From Butyrivibrio proteoclasticus (lineage in GTDB: Bacteria; Bacillota; Clostridia; Lachnospirales; Lachnospiraceae), in contig NZ_FOXO01000008.1 in assembly GCF_900115735.1 (NCBI RefSeq), positions 1 to 64,000 on the forward strand: DNA of 64,000 bases, in the 5' to 3' direction. Positions 1-8,088 of this stretch are shown piece after piece. The first letter of the stretch is position 1, and each line of letters starts with the position of its first letter. Position numbers and translations under genes: made by a program. The notes beneath the pieces are model-generated. The model did not search any database. It worked only from the letters and a program-made list of their open reading frames with translations, and was not told where the DNA came from.

Positions 1-172
1 GAAATACGAGAGAAAACGCATACATCAAGATGTTTGAAGGAGATTCACCTTTCAGCTTTTTTACATTAGATGATTTCAATATCGCAGAAACATGAAATTT
101 ATTGAAGAAAATCTTGATTGAATCTGTTATCTGCTTAGTATCGAGTTCATTCTGTGATATAATCTTAGACAA
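1..172 (-). mobile_element. IS4-like transposase, N-terminal fragment cut by window edge
   Basis: A stop-free minus-strand frame of 57 codons runs off the left edge. It starts at TTG (172-170), nine bases after an AAGGAG ribosome site, with an extended -10 (TGgTATAAT, 213-218) upstream. The peptide reads like the N-terminus of an IS4-type DDE transposase: an FFNKFHVSAILKSS segment, then KKLKGESPSNILMY and SLVF, as in families that begin with a short helical recognition region. A small hairpin plus T-run (229-247, + strand) could block read-through into the element. Family assignment is from memory of the motif order; terminal repeats were not identified. Confidence 0.5.
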
Positions 173-361
173 GGCGTTGGTCTCCTTATGGTTAATTTTT
201 GGTGGTACTTAAATTATACCAATTTTAGAGGCTTATCGCCTTTTTTGTTGCCAGTTTTTATTGAATTTTCAAGGTTCTAGAGCACTTTTTAATGTGCGAA
301 GTTTCAGTAAATAAATTGTCACAGTAAAATGAAAATATAGCCCTACACATTATTGAAAGTA

Positions 362-556
362 GCCGCCACTACTGTTCTCGGAGTCAGAGCCTGAGGCAAT
401 AATTCCTAGCCACACCGCAGGTGCTTGCCATTGACGGGTTCTGAGGAAAACGCTACAATGCTGAATCCGACGGTGTGAGAAAACTACTGTTCCCATCATC
501 CTCACCGTCGGCTCGCAGACCAAAGCGTTTTCCTCTGGTTCAGTCAATGGTGGCGT
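362..556. ncRNA. Strongly structured RNA candidate, class unassigned
   Basis: Four nested perfect helices are visible: cgccac (364-369) with gtggcg near 550-555 closes the structure; ccattgac pairs with gtcaatgg; aggaaaacgct pairs with agcgttttcct (11 bp); ccgacggtg pairs with caccgtcgg (9 bp). A side hairpin (cacc-gca-ggtg) precedes the rod. This density of long exact helices in a protein-free gap is typical of a stable ncRNA. Size and multi-stem shape recall the raiA motif or 6S RNA, but I could not match a consensus. The strand is undecided because the helices are all Watson-Crick. A 72-codon minus frame inside is judged a by-product. Confidence 0.55.
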
Positions 557-613
557 ACGAAGCTGCAATCTAAATTTTTTAGAATGTTAGAGAAGTCACT
601 TACGCATATACAA

Positions 614-664
614 AGGGAGAGTATTGCGATGGGTGCGATTAGCATCCATCAGAATACTCTCCCT
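614..664 (-). terminator. Long hairpin after typA
   Basis: A 12-bp perfect stem (agggagagtatt / aatactctccct) is extended by gatgg/ccatc and lies 51 bases past the typA stop on the minus strand. The following T-run is weak (ctttgtat), so termination or mRNA end protection are both possible. Confidence 0.5.
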
Positions 665-714
665 AATTTACAATATATATTTTGACAGTTTATTGCGTCC
701 TGCTCGCAAAAACA

Positions 715-2544
715 TTATTTCTTGAATCCGGCTCTCTTACGAAGAGTAGGATCAAGGATTCTCTTTCTGATACGAAGGCTAGTAGGTGTTACCTCCAAAA
801 GCTCATCGTTATCGATGAATTCGATGCACTGCTCAAGAGACATGATCCTAGGTGGAACAAGACGAAGAGCTTCATCAGAAGCTGATGTTCTGGTGTTTGT
901 AAGATGCTTTGTCTTGCAGACATTAACCTCAACGTCCTCAGACTTACCACTTGTTCCAATAACCATTCCTGAGTAAACCTTGTCACCAGGCTTAATAAAG
1001 AGCTGTCCACGGTCCTGAGCATTGAAAAGACCATATGCTGTAGCTTCACCTGACTCAAAAGCGATAACTGAACCTGTCTTACGGTAGTTCATATCTCCCT
1101 TGTAAGGAGCATATCCGTCGAAGATTGTGTTGATGATACCGTTACCCTTTGTATCAGTCATGAACTCACCTCTGTATCCGATAAGTCCACGTGAAGGAAT
1201 GTTGAACTCAAGACGAGTGTATCCACCGTTTCCGGCACCCATATTTACAAGCTCACCTTTTCTTTCGCCGAGCTTCTGAATAACGCTTCCGGAGAATTCA
1301 TCAGGAACATCGATATAACACTTCTCCATAGGTTCAAGCTTGTGGCCCTGTTCGTCTGTGTGGTAGATAACCTCTGCCTTACTTACAGCAAACTCAAAGC
1401 CTTCACGACGCATTGTCTCAATAAGGACTGAAAGGTGAAGCTCACCACGTCCTGAAACCTTGAATGTCTCTGTAGTATCTGTATCTTCAACACGAAGAGA
1501 AACATCAGTGTTAAGTTCTTTATAAAGTCTGTCACGAAGGTGACGGCTCGTTACATATTTACCTTCCTGTCCGGCAAGTGGAGAGTCATTAACAATGAAG
1601 TTCATTGAAATAGTAGGCTCTGAAATCTTCTGGAATGGAATAGCAACCTGATTATCAACTGAGCAAAGTGTATCACCAATCTTAAGATCTTCGATACCTG
1701 AAATGGCAACGATTGAACCGATTTTTGCTTCCTGAACTTCAACTCTTCCAAGGCCATCGTACTCATAGAGCTTGCTGATCTTGGTCTTGATACGTCTGTC
1801 TGGCTCGTGGTGGTTAACAACTACAACTTCCTGGTTAACCTTAACAACACCGTTATCAACCTTACCTACACCGATACGTCCAACGTACTCGTTGTAATCG
1901 ATTGTGCTGATAAGTACCTGTGTGCTGGCATCAGGATCACCAACAGGAGCAGGAATATAATTAACGATTGTGTCAAGAAGTGGCTTCATATCTGTGCCGG
2001 GCTCATCAAGTGAAAGTGATGATGTTCCGGCCTTAGCTGATGCAAATACGAATGGGCAGTCAAGCTGATTGTCATCTGCGCCAAGATCCATAAGCAGCTC
2101 AAGTACCTCATCGATAACATCGTTTGGTCTTGCCTCAGGACGGTCAATCTTGTTGATACATACAATAACAGGAAGACCAAGATCCATTGCTTTACCAAGA
2201 ACGAACTTAGTCTGTGGCATAGGACCTTCGAAAGCGTCAACAACAAGGATAACGCCGTTAACCATCTTAAGAACTCGCTCAACCTCACCGCCAAAGTCTG
2301 CGTGACCTGGAGTATCAATGATGTTGATCTTGATATCTTTATATGTGATAGCTGTGTTTTTAGACATGATGGTAATACCACGCTCTTTTTCGATATCTCC
2401 GGAGTCCATAACACGTTCTACAACTTCCTGACCGGCACGGAATACACCACTCTGTCTTAAAAGTCCGTCAACCAAAGTCGTTTTACCATGGTCAACGTGA
2501 GCGATAATAGCAACGTTTCTTACATCATTTCTAGTCTGCTTCAT
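715..2544 (-). CDS. typA: Ribosome-associated GTPase TypA/BipA
   Basis: 609 aa, the usual family length. The translational GTPase domain has G1 AHVDHGKTT (15-23), DTPGH (G3, about 77-81) and NKID (G4, about 131-134), followed by EF-G-like domains and the BipA C-terminal domain ending in basic residues. TypA binds the 70S ribosome and acts in subunit assembly and stress or cold adaptation (family knowledge). The ATG follows an AGAAAGG ribosome site by seven bases. It is a single-gene unit with its own promoter, divergent from the lysine-riboswitch operon. Confidence 0.97.
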   Translation of the reverse strand: MKQTRNDVRNVAIIAHVDHGKTTLVDGLLRQSGVFRAGQEVVERVMDSGDIEKERGITIMSKNTAITYKDIKINIIDTPGHADFGGEVERVLKMVNGVILVVDAFEGPMPQTKFVLGKAMDLGLPVIVCINKIDRPEARPNDVIDEVLELLMDLGADDNQLDCPFVFASAKAGTSSLSLDEPGTDMKPLLDTIVNYIPAPVGDPDASTQVLISTIDYNEYVGRIGVGKVDNGVVKVNQEVVVVNHHEPDRRIKTKISKLYEYDGLGRVEVQEAKIGSIVAISGIEDLKIGDTLCSVDNQVAIPFQKISEPTISMNFIVNDSPLAGQEGKYVTSRHLRDRLYKELNTDVSLRVEDTDTTETFKVSGRGELHLSVLIETMRREGFEFAVSKAEVIYHTDEQGHKLEPMEKCYIDVPDEFSGSVIQKLGERKGELVNMGAGNGGYTRLEFNIPSRGLIGYRGEFMTDTKGNGIINTIFDGYAPYKGDMNYRKTGSVIAFESGEATAYGLFNAQDRGQLFIKPGDKVYSGMVIGTSGKSEDVEVNVCKTKHLTNTRTSASDEALRLVPPRIMSLEQCIEFIDNDELLEVTPTSLRIRKRILDPTLRKRAGFKK

Positions 2545-2599
2545 AAATAAACCTTTCTTATAATTAATACAATTAACAATTATTTCTCAAAACTTTAGT

Positions 2600-2628
2600 A
2601 GTATAGCACGCGGTTTTTTCTAGTTCAA
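2600..2628 (-). promoter_or_regulatory. typA promoter
   Basis: On the minus strand TTGAAC and TATACT are separated by exactly 17 bases, about 55 bases before the typA start. No other strong hexamer pair lies in this gap. Confidence 0.6.
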
Positions 2629-2704
2629 CCCCATTTTCATTTCCTTAATAAAGTAATAATAAAATGTTTATAGTGGCTACTTTATTGGAAAAAGTGCGGC
2701 GCTC

Positions 2705-2733
2705 TTGACACGCTATTTTTCGTGTTGTAGTAT
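2705..2733 (+). promoter_or_regulatory. Promoter of the lysine-riboswitch dapAB transcript
   Basis: A consensus TTGACA (2705-2710) and TAGTAT (2728-2733) are separated by 17 bases, immediately upstream of the riboswitch aptamer. Confidence 0.75.
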
Positions 2734-2742
2734 TTAAAACAA

Positions 2743-2912
2743 CTAAAGACGGTTTAGATAGAGGTTGCGTATTTAATGAGTATTTCTGTGGATGTGACAG
2801 GCACAGATGAATCAGAAAAAAAGGTAAATACGCCGAAAGGTTCAATTACCTGAAGATTGGATACTTGGGCATGCAGCAAACAGCTGTATGACTGTCATCG
2901 AAAGATGGGGCG
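2743..2912 (+). promoter_or_regulatory. Lysine riboswitch (L box)
   Basis: The stretch carries the L-box landmarks in order: gatagaggttgcg, then taatgagtat, the cgccgaa loop sequence, cttgggc, and the closing gtatgactgtcat. It sits between a good promoter and an intrinsic terminator ahead of dapA, the expected arrangement for lysine-dependent transcription termination. High lysine would favour the terminator at 2950-2985 and shut off dapAB. Exact ends are approximate. Confidence 0.9.
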
Positions 2913-2949
2913 CTATCAACAATGCAAATGCTTTAACCAGGATTGTTAT

Positions 2950-2985
2950 AGGCTCATCAGATTTTCTGCTGAGCCTTTTTCTTTG
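2950..2985 (+). terminator. Riboswitch-controlled terminator before dapA
   Basis: A hairpin (aggctcatcag / ctgctgagcct, one bulge) is followed by a T-rich run (tttttcttt). It lies 55 bases before the dapA start and is the expression platform of the L box. Confidence 0.8.
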
Positions 2986-3040
2986 AGTTTGATCGAGGAG
3001 AACAGGGTATTAGCGCACCAAAAGCCAAAAGGAGGGCAAA

Positions 3041-3925
3041 ATGGCTATTTTTAAGGGAGCAGGAGTTGCAATCGCAACACCATTTAAGGAAAACGGAGAG
3101 GTCAATTACGAGGAGTTTGAGCGTCTTATTGAGTTCCAGATTGAGAACGGAACAGATGCCATAATCGTATGCGGAACCACCGGAGAGGCAGCAACCATGA
3201 GTGAAGAAGAACATATGGATGTTGTGAAGTTTTGTATAGATAAGGTAGCAAAAAGAATTCCTGTAATTGCTGGAACAGGATCTAATTGCACAGAGACAGC
3301 GGTCAAGCTTTCAAAGCTTGCCGAGGAGTATGGTGCTGACGGATTACTTCTCGTTACTCCTTATTATAATAAAGCTACACAGGGTGGCCTTATGGCGCAT
3401 TTCTCAGCTGTTGCAAAAGAAGTAAATATACCTATTATTCTCTACAATGTACCAAGCAGAACAGGCTGCAATATCCTTCCTGAGACAGCTGTTAAGCTTG
3501 CACGTGAATACAAGAATATAGTTGGTATCAAGGATGCTACAGGTAATATTTCACAGACAACCAAGATGATGCAACTAGCAGAAGGCTGCATTGATCTTTA
3601 CTCAGGTGATGATGATCAGATCGTACCTATCATGTCAATTGGCGGCCTTGGTGTTATTTCGGTTCTTTCAAATATCGCTCCGCGACAGACACATGAAATT
3701 TGCCAGAAATGTCTTGATGGAGAATTTGCGGCAGCGAGAGAGCTTCAGTTCAAAGCGTTTCCTCTTGTGAAAGCTCTTTTTTCTGAGGTTAATCCTATCC
3801 CTGTTAAGAGTGCCCTTAAAATGGTAGGCTTTGCAGCAGGCCCTCTTCGTCTTCCACTTACAGAGATGGAACCTGAAAATCAGGAGAAGCTCCGCGCAGA
3901 GATGAAGAAGTTCGGACTTATCTGA
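3041..3925 (+). CDS. dapA: 4-hydroxy-tetrahydrodipicolinate synthase
   Basis: 294 aa, typical length. This Schiff-base aldolase condenses pyruvate with aspartate semialdehyde at the first lysine/diaminopimelate-specific step. GTTGE (45-49), Tyr135 and Arg140 in YNVPSRTG and the catalytic Lys164 in GIKDATG are all present. The ATG follows AAGGAGG closely. It is the first gene of the lysine-riboswitch operon with dapB 95 bases downstream, so control is by lysine-dependent attenuation as well as any allosteric inhibition typical of the family. Confidence 0.97.
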   Translation: MAIFKGAGVAIATPFKENGEVNYEEFERLIEFQIENGTDAIIVCGTTGEAATMSEEEHMDVVKFCIDKVAKRIPVIAGTGSNCTETAVKLSKLAEEYGADGLLLVTPYYNKATQGGLMAHFSAVAKEVNIPIILYNVPSRTGCNILPETAVKLAREYKNIVGIKDATGNISQTTKMMQLAEGCIDLYSGDDDQIVPIMSIGGLGVISVLSNIAPRQTHEICQKCLDGEFAAARELQFKAFPLVKALFSEVNPIPVKSALKMVGFAAGPLRLPLTEMEPENQEKLRAEMKKFGLI

Positions 3926-4020
3926 TGAATTTTTCCACAAGTTCAAGCTTATAAAAGGAAGTTTTCCACAATTGATCGGTGCATAAATGTTTTTAAACGC
4001 ACGATTTCGGAGGATTAAAG

Positions 4021-4776
4021 ATGACAAAAATGATAATGCACGGCTGCAATGGCCGTATGGGACATGTAATAATCGACCTTGTTAAGGAAGACAAGGATAT
4101 AGAAGTTGTTGCAGGAGTAGATGCATATGGAGAAAGCTCCTATGATTTTCCTGTTTTTAAAAGCCTTGAGGAATGCAATGTGGCAGCAGATGTCATTGTT
4201 GATTTCTCAAATGCTTCTGCAGCAGAAGGGCTTCTTGCCTACTGTGAAAAAACTTCTACTCCGGTGGTTCTCTGCTCAACAGGCCTTTCTGAAGAACAGC
4301 TCCTTAAGGTAAAAGAGACATCCAGGAATGTTGCAGTTTTAAAGTCTGCTAATATGTCTGTAGGTGTTAACGCCCTTATGAAGGTGTTAAAAGAGGTTTC
4401 TCCACTTTTGGCTGCGGCCGGATTTGATATAGAGATAGTTGAAAAACACCACAATCAAAAACTTGATGCACCAAGCGGAACAGCAATTGCCCTTGCGGAC
4501 AGCATCAACGATTCTCTTGGCAATGAATACGAGTACGTATATGACAGAAGCACAAGAAGAGAAAAGAGACCTGAAAAAGAAATAGGAATCTCAGCGGTAC
4601 GTGGAGGTACGATCGTTGGGGATCACGATGTTATCTTTGCGGGACACGACGAAGTTGTAACGCTTTCTCACAGAGCTTATTCAAGAGCAATATTTGGAAA
4701 AGGAGCTATTGAGGCTGCCAAGTTCCTTGCAGGAAAACCTGCCGGAATGTACGATATGAGTGACGTACTTGCCTGA
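4021..4776 (+). CDS. dapB: 4-hydroxy-tetrahydrodipicolinate reductase
   Basis: 251 aa. NAD(P)H-dependent reductase following DapA in diaminopimelate and lysine synthesis. The N-terminal Rossmann motif is HGCNGRMG, and the substrate-binding EKHHNQKLDAPSGTA motif holds the catalytic His and Lys. A GGAGG site precedes the ATG by seven bases; a second in-frame ATG three codons later is less well placed. Probably cotranscribed with dapA and ends at a strong terminator. Confidence 0.97.
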   Translation: MTKMIMHGCNGRMGHVIIDLVKEDKDIEVVAGVDAYGESSYDFPVFKSLEECNVAADVIVDFSNASAAEGLLAYCEKTSTPVVLCSTGLSEEQLLKVKETSRNVAVLKSANMSVGVNALMKVLKEVSPLLAAAGFDIEIVEKHHNQKLDAPSGTAIALADSINDSLGNEYEYVYDRSTRREKRPEKEIGISAVRGGTIVGDHDVIFAGHDEVVTLSHRAYSRAIFGKGAIEAAKFLAGKPAGMYDMSDVLA

Positions 4777-4780
4777 TGAT

Positions 4781-4850
4781 ATGGCTGAAGTTATACTACA
4801 CAATCTTGAGGGATACATGTGCAGAGCTTCAGCCATTTTTATATTTTTTT
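4781..4850 (+). terminator. Terminator after dapB
   Basis: atggctgaag pairs with cttcagccat and is followed by a T-rich tract. A second A/T-rich palindrome (gtttttctgaggaaaaac) lies immediately downstream. Confidence 0.8.
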
Positions 4851-4937
4851 GTTTTTCTGAGGAAAAACAAAAAAATATAGAATAAACGAGACGGACGTAA
4901 AAAAGTCGCGAGTAACTTTTTTCTGAAAGGAATGACC

Positions 4938-5735
4938 ATGAAGCTTAGACCATGCATTGATATTCATAACGGAAAAGTTAAACAGATAGTTGGAAGTAGT
5001 CTTGTAGATGACGGAGACATGGCCAGAGAAAACTATGTTTCTTCAAAGGATGCTGCTTTTTATTCTAATATGTACAGAGAGTTGGGGCTTTCTGGAGGGC
5101 ATGTCATTTTGCTTAATGCTGTGGACAGTCCATACTATGAGATGACAAAACAACAGGCAATTGGAGCTCTCATGGCTAATCCTGGGCTTTTGCAGGTAGG
5201 TGGTGGAATAACTGCTGACAATGCGCAGGAATTCATTGAAGCAGGAGCATCTCATGTTATAGTTACTTCTTATGTATTTAAGAATGGCAAGATCAGCTAT
5301 ACAAATCTAAAAAAGCTACTAAAGGCCGTCGGTAAAGAAAGGATAGTTTTGGATCTTTCCTGTAAAGCCAAAAATGATAAAGATGTTCATGTGCAGGGGG
5401 CATCTTACTATATTGTTACAGACAGATGGCAGAAGATGTCTGACGTCAGACTCTGCAATGAGACTTTGGAAGAACTCTCAAATTATTGTGATGAGTTTCT
5501 GGTGCATGCCGCAGATGTTGAGGGCAAACAAAATGGAATAGAAGAGAAAGTGGTAAAGGTATTGGCTGATTGGGGGAAAATACCAATTACATATGCCGGC
5601 GGTGTGGGAAAAATATCAGATATTGAAAAACTGAAAAAGCTTGGAAAAGGAAAATTGGATGTCACTATAGGTTCAGCCCTTGATATATTTGGTGGACATC
5701 TTGTAATGAACGATGTTATAGCTGCATGCGATTAA
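4938..5735 (+). CDS. hisA: Eukaryotic-type ProFAR isomerase (HisA)
   Basis: 265 aa. The TIM-barrel isomerase of histidine biosynthesis that converts the aminoaldose ProFAR to the aminoketose PRFAR. The motifs match the eukaryotic HIS6 subfamily more than ordinary bacterial HisA: CIDIHNGKVKQIVG near the N-terminus, LQVGGGI, VIVTSYVF, RIVLDLSC, FLVHAADVEGKQ, YAGGV and IGSALDIFGG near the end. I chose the second ATG (4938), six bases after GAAAGGA; the ATG at 4932 abuts the ribosome site. No other his genes are nearby; the gene stands alone between two terminators. Whether a conventional hisA exists elsewhere is unknown. Confidence 0.9.
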   Translation: MKLRPCIDIHNGKVKQIVGSSLVDDGDMARENYVSSKDAAFYSNMYRELGLSGGHVILLNAVDSPYYEMTKQQAIGALMANPGLLQVGGGITADNAQEFIEAGASHVIVTSYVFKNGKISYTNLKKLLKAVGKERIVLDLSCKAKNDKDVHVQGASYYIVTDRWQKMSDVRLCNETLEELSNYCDEFLVHAADVEGKQNGIEEKVVKVLADWGKIPITYAGGVGKISDIEKLKKLGKGKLDVTIGSALDIFGGHLVMNDVIAACD

Positions 5736-5751
5736 AATAAAGCTAAAAAAG

Positions 5752-5781
5752 GCCATCTGACAAATGTCAGATGGCTTTTTC
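5752..5781 (+). terminator. Terminator after hisA, possibly bidirectional
   Basis: A perfect 10-bp stem (gccatctgac-aaat-gtcagatggc) is followed by TTTTT on the plus strand and preceded by an A-run, so it could also end the cold-shock transcript on the minus strand. Confidence 0.85.
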
Positions 5782-5869
5782 TATTAATCATTGTTACAAT
5801 CTTGCAAATTCAATATATATATATTAGAATAAGGCACTTTGTAGTCTGATTAATTGCTCTAATTCAGAA

Positions 5870-6070
5870 TTAAAGCTTGTTTACGTTTACGGCCTGAGGT
5901 CCCTTTTCGCCCTGGATTACATCATACTCTACAGAAGCGCCCTCTTCGAGAGACTTGAAACCTTCCATGTTGAGTCCTGAATAGTGTACGAATACATCAT
6001 TTCCAGCCTCGTCTGAGATGAAGCCGTAACCCTTCTGGTTGTTGAACCACTTAACAGTACCTTTGTTCAT
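5870..6070 (-). CDS. Cold-shock protein, CspA family
   Basis: 66 aa, a single cold-shock OB fold. RNP1 (KGYGFIS, residues 13-19) and RNP2 (VFVHY, 26-30) are intact, so it should bind single-stranded RNA or DNA as an RNA chaperone. GGAGG lies seven bases before the ATG. The leader is A/T-rich and about 60 bases from the likely promoter, short compared with the long thermosensing leader of E. coli cspA. Confidence 0.95.
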   Translation of the reverse strand: MNKGTVKWFNNQKGYGFISDEAGNDVFVHYSGLNMEGFKSLEEGASVEYDVIQGEKGPQAVNVNKL

Positions 6071-6134
6071 TGTAATACCTCCACTAAAAATAAAAAAATA
6101 TTCGTTCTGTTGTCTAGTCTATGACAACATATTT

Positions 6135-6164
6135 ACAATAGCACAGTAAAATACAAAAGTAAAG
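6135..6164 (-). promoter_or_regulatory. Possible promoter of the cold-shock gene
   Basis: TTTACT and TATTGT on the minus strand are separated by 18 bases, upstream of the csp start. Only moderate matches to consensus. Confidence 0.35.
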
Positions 6165-6340
6165 CGCATATTTTGTATTTTGCGTATAATCATTACAATT
6201 TTTAGTGCTTTTCCGATATAAAAAATACCTCTTTACTTTACAAATTTAGAGTGATAAAATGTTTAAGCACGAAAGTATTTTAAACGAAATATTGATAAGT
6301 TGTGGCGACAGAAAAAATATGGAATTGGAGGACATGGCAT

Positions 6341-6625
6341 ATGAACAAAAAAATTAGAACAGATGCAGTAGATCACCTGTTTGATGCAATTCTTTGCCTT
6401 CAGAATAAAGAGGAGTGTTACAGCTTCTTTGAAGATCTGTGTACTGTTAATGAGCTTCTTTCTCTTTCACAGAGATTTGAAGTTGCTTCTATGCTGAGAG
6501 AACATAAGACTTATTTGGAAATCGCGGAAAAGACCGGTGCGTCTACCGCAACCATAAGCAGAGTTAACCGCTCGCTTAACTATGGTGATGATGGCTACGA
6601 GTTAGTTTTCGAGAGAATGAAATAA
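6341..6625 (+). CDS. YerC/YecD-type TrpR-related DNA-binding protein
   Basis: 94 aa from ATG 6341, nine bases after GGAGG; the longer frame opening at a GTG (6302) lacks a ribosome site. The protein has the TrpR-like fold signature: ELLSLSQRFEVASML followed by the helix-turn-helix TYLEIAEKTGASTATISRVNR. Family members are small helix-turn-helix proteins of poorly defined role, often called YerC. Single gene ending in a shared bidirectional terminator. Confidence 0.85.
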   Translation: MNKKIRTDAVDHLFDAILCLQNKEECYSFFEDLCTVNELLSLSQRFEVASMLREHKTYLEIAEKTGASTATISRVNRSLNYGDDGYELVFERMK

Positions 6626-6637
6626 AACAAAAAAATT

Positions 6638-6677
6638 CGCTTGCCTTGGATGATATCCATAGGCAAGCGTTTTTTTA
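6638..6677. terminator. Bidirectional terminator between yerC-like gene and bactofilin
   Basis: cgcttgcct pairs with aggcaagcg around a self-complementary loop (tggat..atcca). TTTTTTT follows on the plus strand and an A-run precedes, giving a T-run on the minus strand as well. Confidence 0.9.
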
Positions 6678-6686
6678 TTCTATTTT

Positions 6687-7148
6687 TCAGTTGGCTTCTG
6701 TCTTATTTTCTTCAGCCGTTTCTTCTTTTGATTCCTTGTCAGCAACAGCTCTTTCTTTCGCTATAGAAGCAGAAGACTTGTCCTGACCGGTCATTTCACA
6801 TTTGCCCTGGAAAACGGCATTCTCATCAATGATGATTCCCTTGCAGGAAATGTCGCCATAAACTTTTCCAGTATCACTTATCTCAATCTTACCCTGTGGA
6901 GCAGTGATATTACCTGTAACCTCACCGGCAACATATACGTTAAGCGCTGAAATTGTACCTGTTATCTTGCCTTCCTGTCCGATGATAAGTGCACCTGAGA
7001 TAGTTACATTTCCTTTAATTGTCCCATCAATTCTGGTTGAATCTTTAGTTGTCAGTGGGCCTTCAATTACTGCGCCGGGGCCAATGATTGTTCCAACCTG
7101 TTCCAGTAATGCGTTGTCTTCGGCTGAGTCTTTTTTGTTTCCGAACAT
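6687..7148 (-). CDS. Bactofilin (polymer-forming cytoskeletal protein)
   Basis: 153 aa. The central bactofilin beta-helix (about 18-122) shows regularly spaced G-x-V/I-x-G turns such as GPGAVIEGPL, RIDGTIKGNVTISG and GEVTGNITAPQGKIEI. Flanking tails are short and polar and the C-terminus is Lys/Glu rich. Bactofilins form nucleotide-free filaments that scaffold cell-wall enzymes (family knowledge). It lies 14 bases downstream of the M23-like gene with GGAGG before its ATG, so the two are surely cotranscribed and probably act together at the envelope. Confidence 0.92.
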   Translation of the reverse strand: MFGNKKDSAEDNALLEQVGTIIGPGAVIEGPLTTKDSTRIDGTIKGNVTISGALIIGQEGKITGTISALNVYVAGEVTGNITAPQGKIEISDTGKVYGDISCKGIIIDENAVFQGKCEMTGQDKSSASIAKERAVADKESKEETAEENKTEAN

Positions 7149-7162
7149 GATTATCCTCCGAT

Positions 7163-7945
7163 TTAACCATTAATCTCTATTAGTTCTTCAGGATCGATAA
7201 ATTTATCATCCTGCTGAATCTGATATCCAAGGGTGGTATTGTCGCTTACCACAAAGATAATGTCGCCTCTGTCTATGGCATCGCCTTCAGAAACAAGTGG
7301 ATCTCCTGCGTTTCTATAGAAAGTGATATATCCATTGCCATGGTCAATGGTGACCATATTGCCAAATTTGGCATCAGTAGTTACTGATAAAACTGTGCCT
7401 GTACCTGTTGCAATTACATTGCTTCCGGCTGTTGCTTCAAATAAAACAATAGGATTGCCGGTAGCGGTATCTTTATTTTCATCTGTAATCTTGGTAACAG
7501 TAGTGGAGTTCGTATCGTCAACAGCTGCAATAGGTGCTGAAGCTCCTGCTGTAAGTGGAAAACCTGTTGGGACAGCGAGAGTCTCAGCTTCTTCAGCTGA
7601 CTGCTGCTCATTTTCCAGTCTCAGATTAAGAGCTGCTCTAAGCTGTTGTTCCTCAGTTACAAGAGTCTCATTCGATGCTTCCAAAGTACTGTTTTCTACT
7701 TTGAGATCTTCAATCTGTTTTTTTTGCTCAGCCTGTATGGACCTGAGAGTATTTATGGTCATTGCCGAGTAGATAATGTAGCAGACCAGTGCAAGAACTA
7801 TTGCAAAAGAACAGTAGGCAAGCAATTGTGTCTTAAAATGATTAAGATGGAGACGCTTTGTGCTTCCGTCAGAGTCTCCTGAAATAATCATGAAAGTATA
7901 ATGTCTTTTATGCCTGTGCTTTCTGGGCTTTTTTTCTGCGCTCAT
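7163..7945 (-). CDS. Membrane-anchored M23-like (LytM) protein, degenerate active site
   Basis: 260 aa. A basic cytosolic N-terminus, one membrane span (about 41-63), a coiled coil (66-112), a Ser/Thr-rich linker and a C-terminal LytM-like domain (about 165-260). The fold motif FGNMVTIDHGNGYITFY is clear, but the metal and catalytic residues of active M23 enzymes are missing: the usual Y-A-H-L is YRNAG and the usual H-L-H-F is LGYQI. I infer a non-hydrolytic regulator. ATG 7945 follows GGAGG by five bases; the upstream GTG overlaps that site. First gene of a pair with bactofilin. Confidence 0.85.
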   Translation of the reverse strand: MSAEKKPRKHRHKRHYTFMIISGDSDGSTKRLHLNHFKTQLLAYCSFAIVLALVCYIIYSAMTINTLRSIQAEQKKQIEDLKVENSTLEASNETLVTEEQQLRAALNLRLENEQQSAEEAETLAVPTGFPLTAGASAPIAAVDDTNSTTVTKITDENKDTATGNPIVLFEATAGSNVIATGTGTVLSVTTDAKFGNMVTIDHGNGYITFYRNAGDPLVSEGDAIDRGDIIFVVSDNTTLGYQIQQDDKFIDPEELIEING

Positions 7946-8024
7946 ATTCACCTCCGACTAACTAATAATTTTATCATAAATGCCTGTGATATGGCAAATT
8001 TGCGCAGAAATTTCCTTCTAATGT

Positions 8025-8077
8025 AAAAAAATCCTATACAGCAAGGCTCTTTGGAGGGAAATCCATGCTATATAGGA
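8025..8077 (-). terminator. Terminator of the beta-helix lipoprotein gene
   Basis: On the minus strand tcctatatagca pairs with tgctgtatagga (12 bp with one G-U) and is followed by seven T residues, shortly after the stop at 8089. Confidence 0.8.
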
Positions 8078-8088
8078 AAGTTTGACTG

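Noticed and set aside
3..95. 31-codon open plus-strand frame at the left edge
   Set aside because: It is the antisense of the minus-strand transposase frame, which has a start, ribosome site and recognisable motif.
350..568. 72-codon minus-strand frame
   Set aside because: It lies inside the nested helices, has no ribosome site and an unnatural composition; the structure explains the sequence.
2857..3054. 65-codon plus-strand frame upstream of dapA
   Set aside because: It overlaps the lysine riboswitch and terminator and runs into dapA in another frame.
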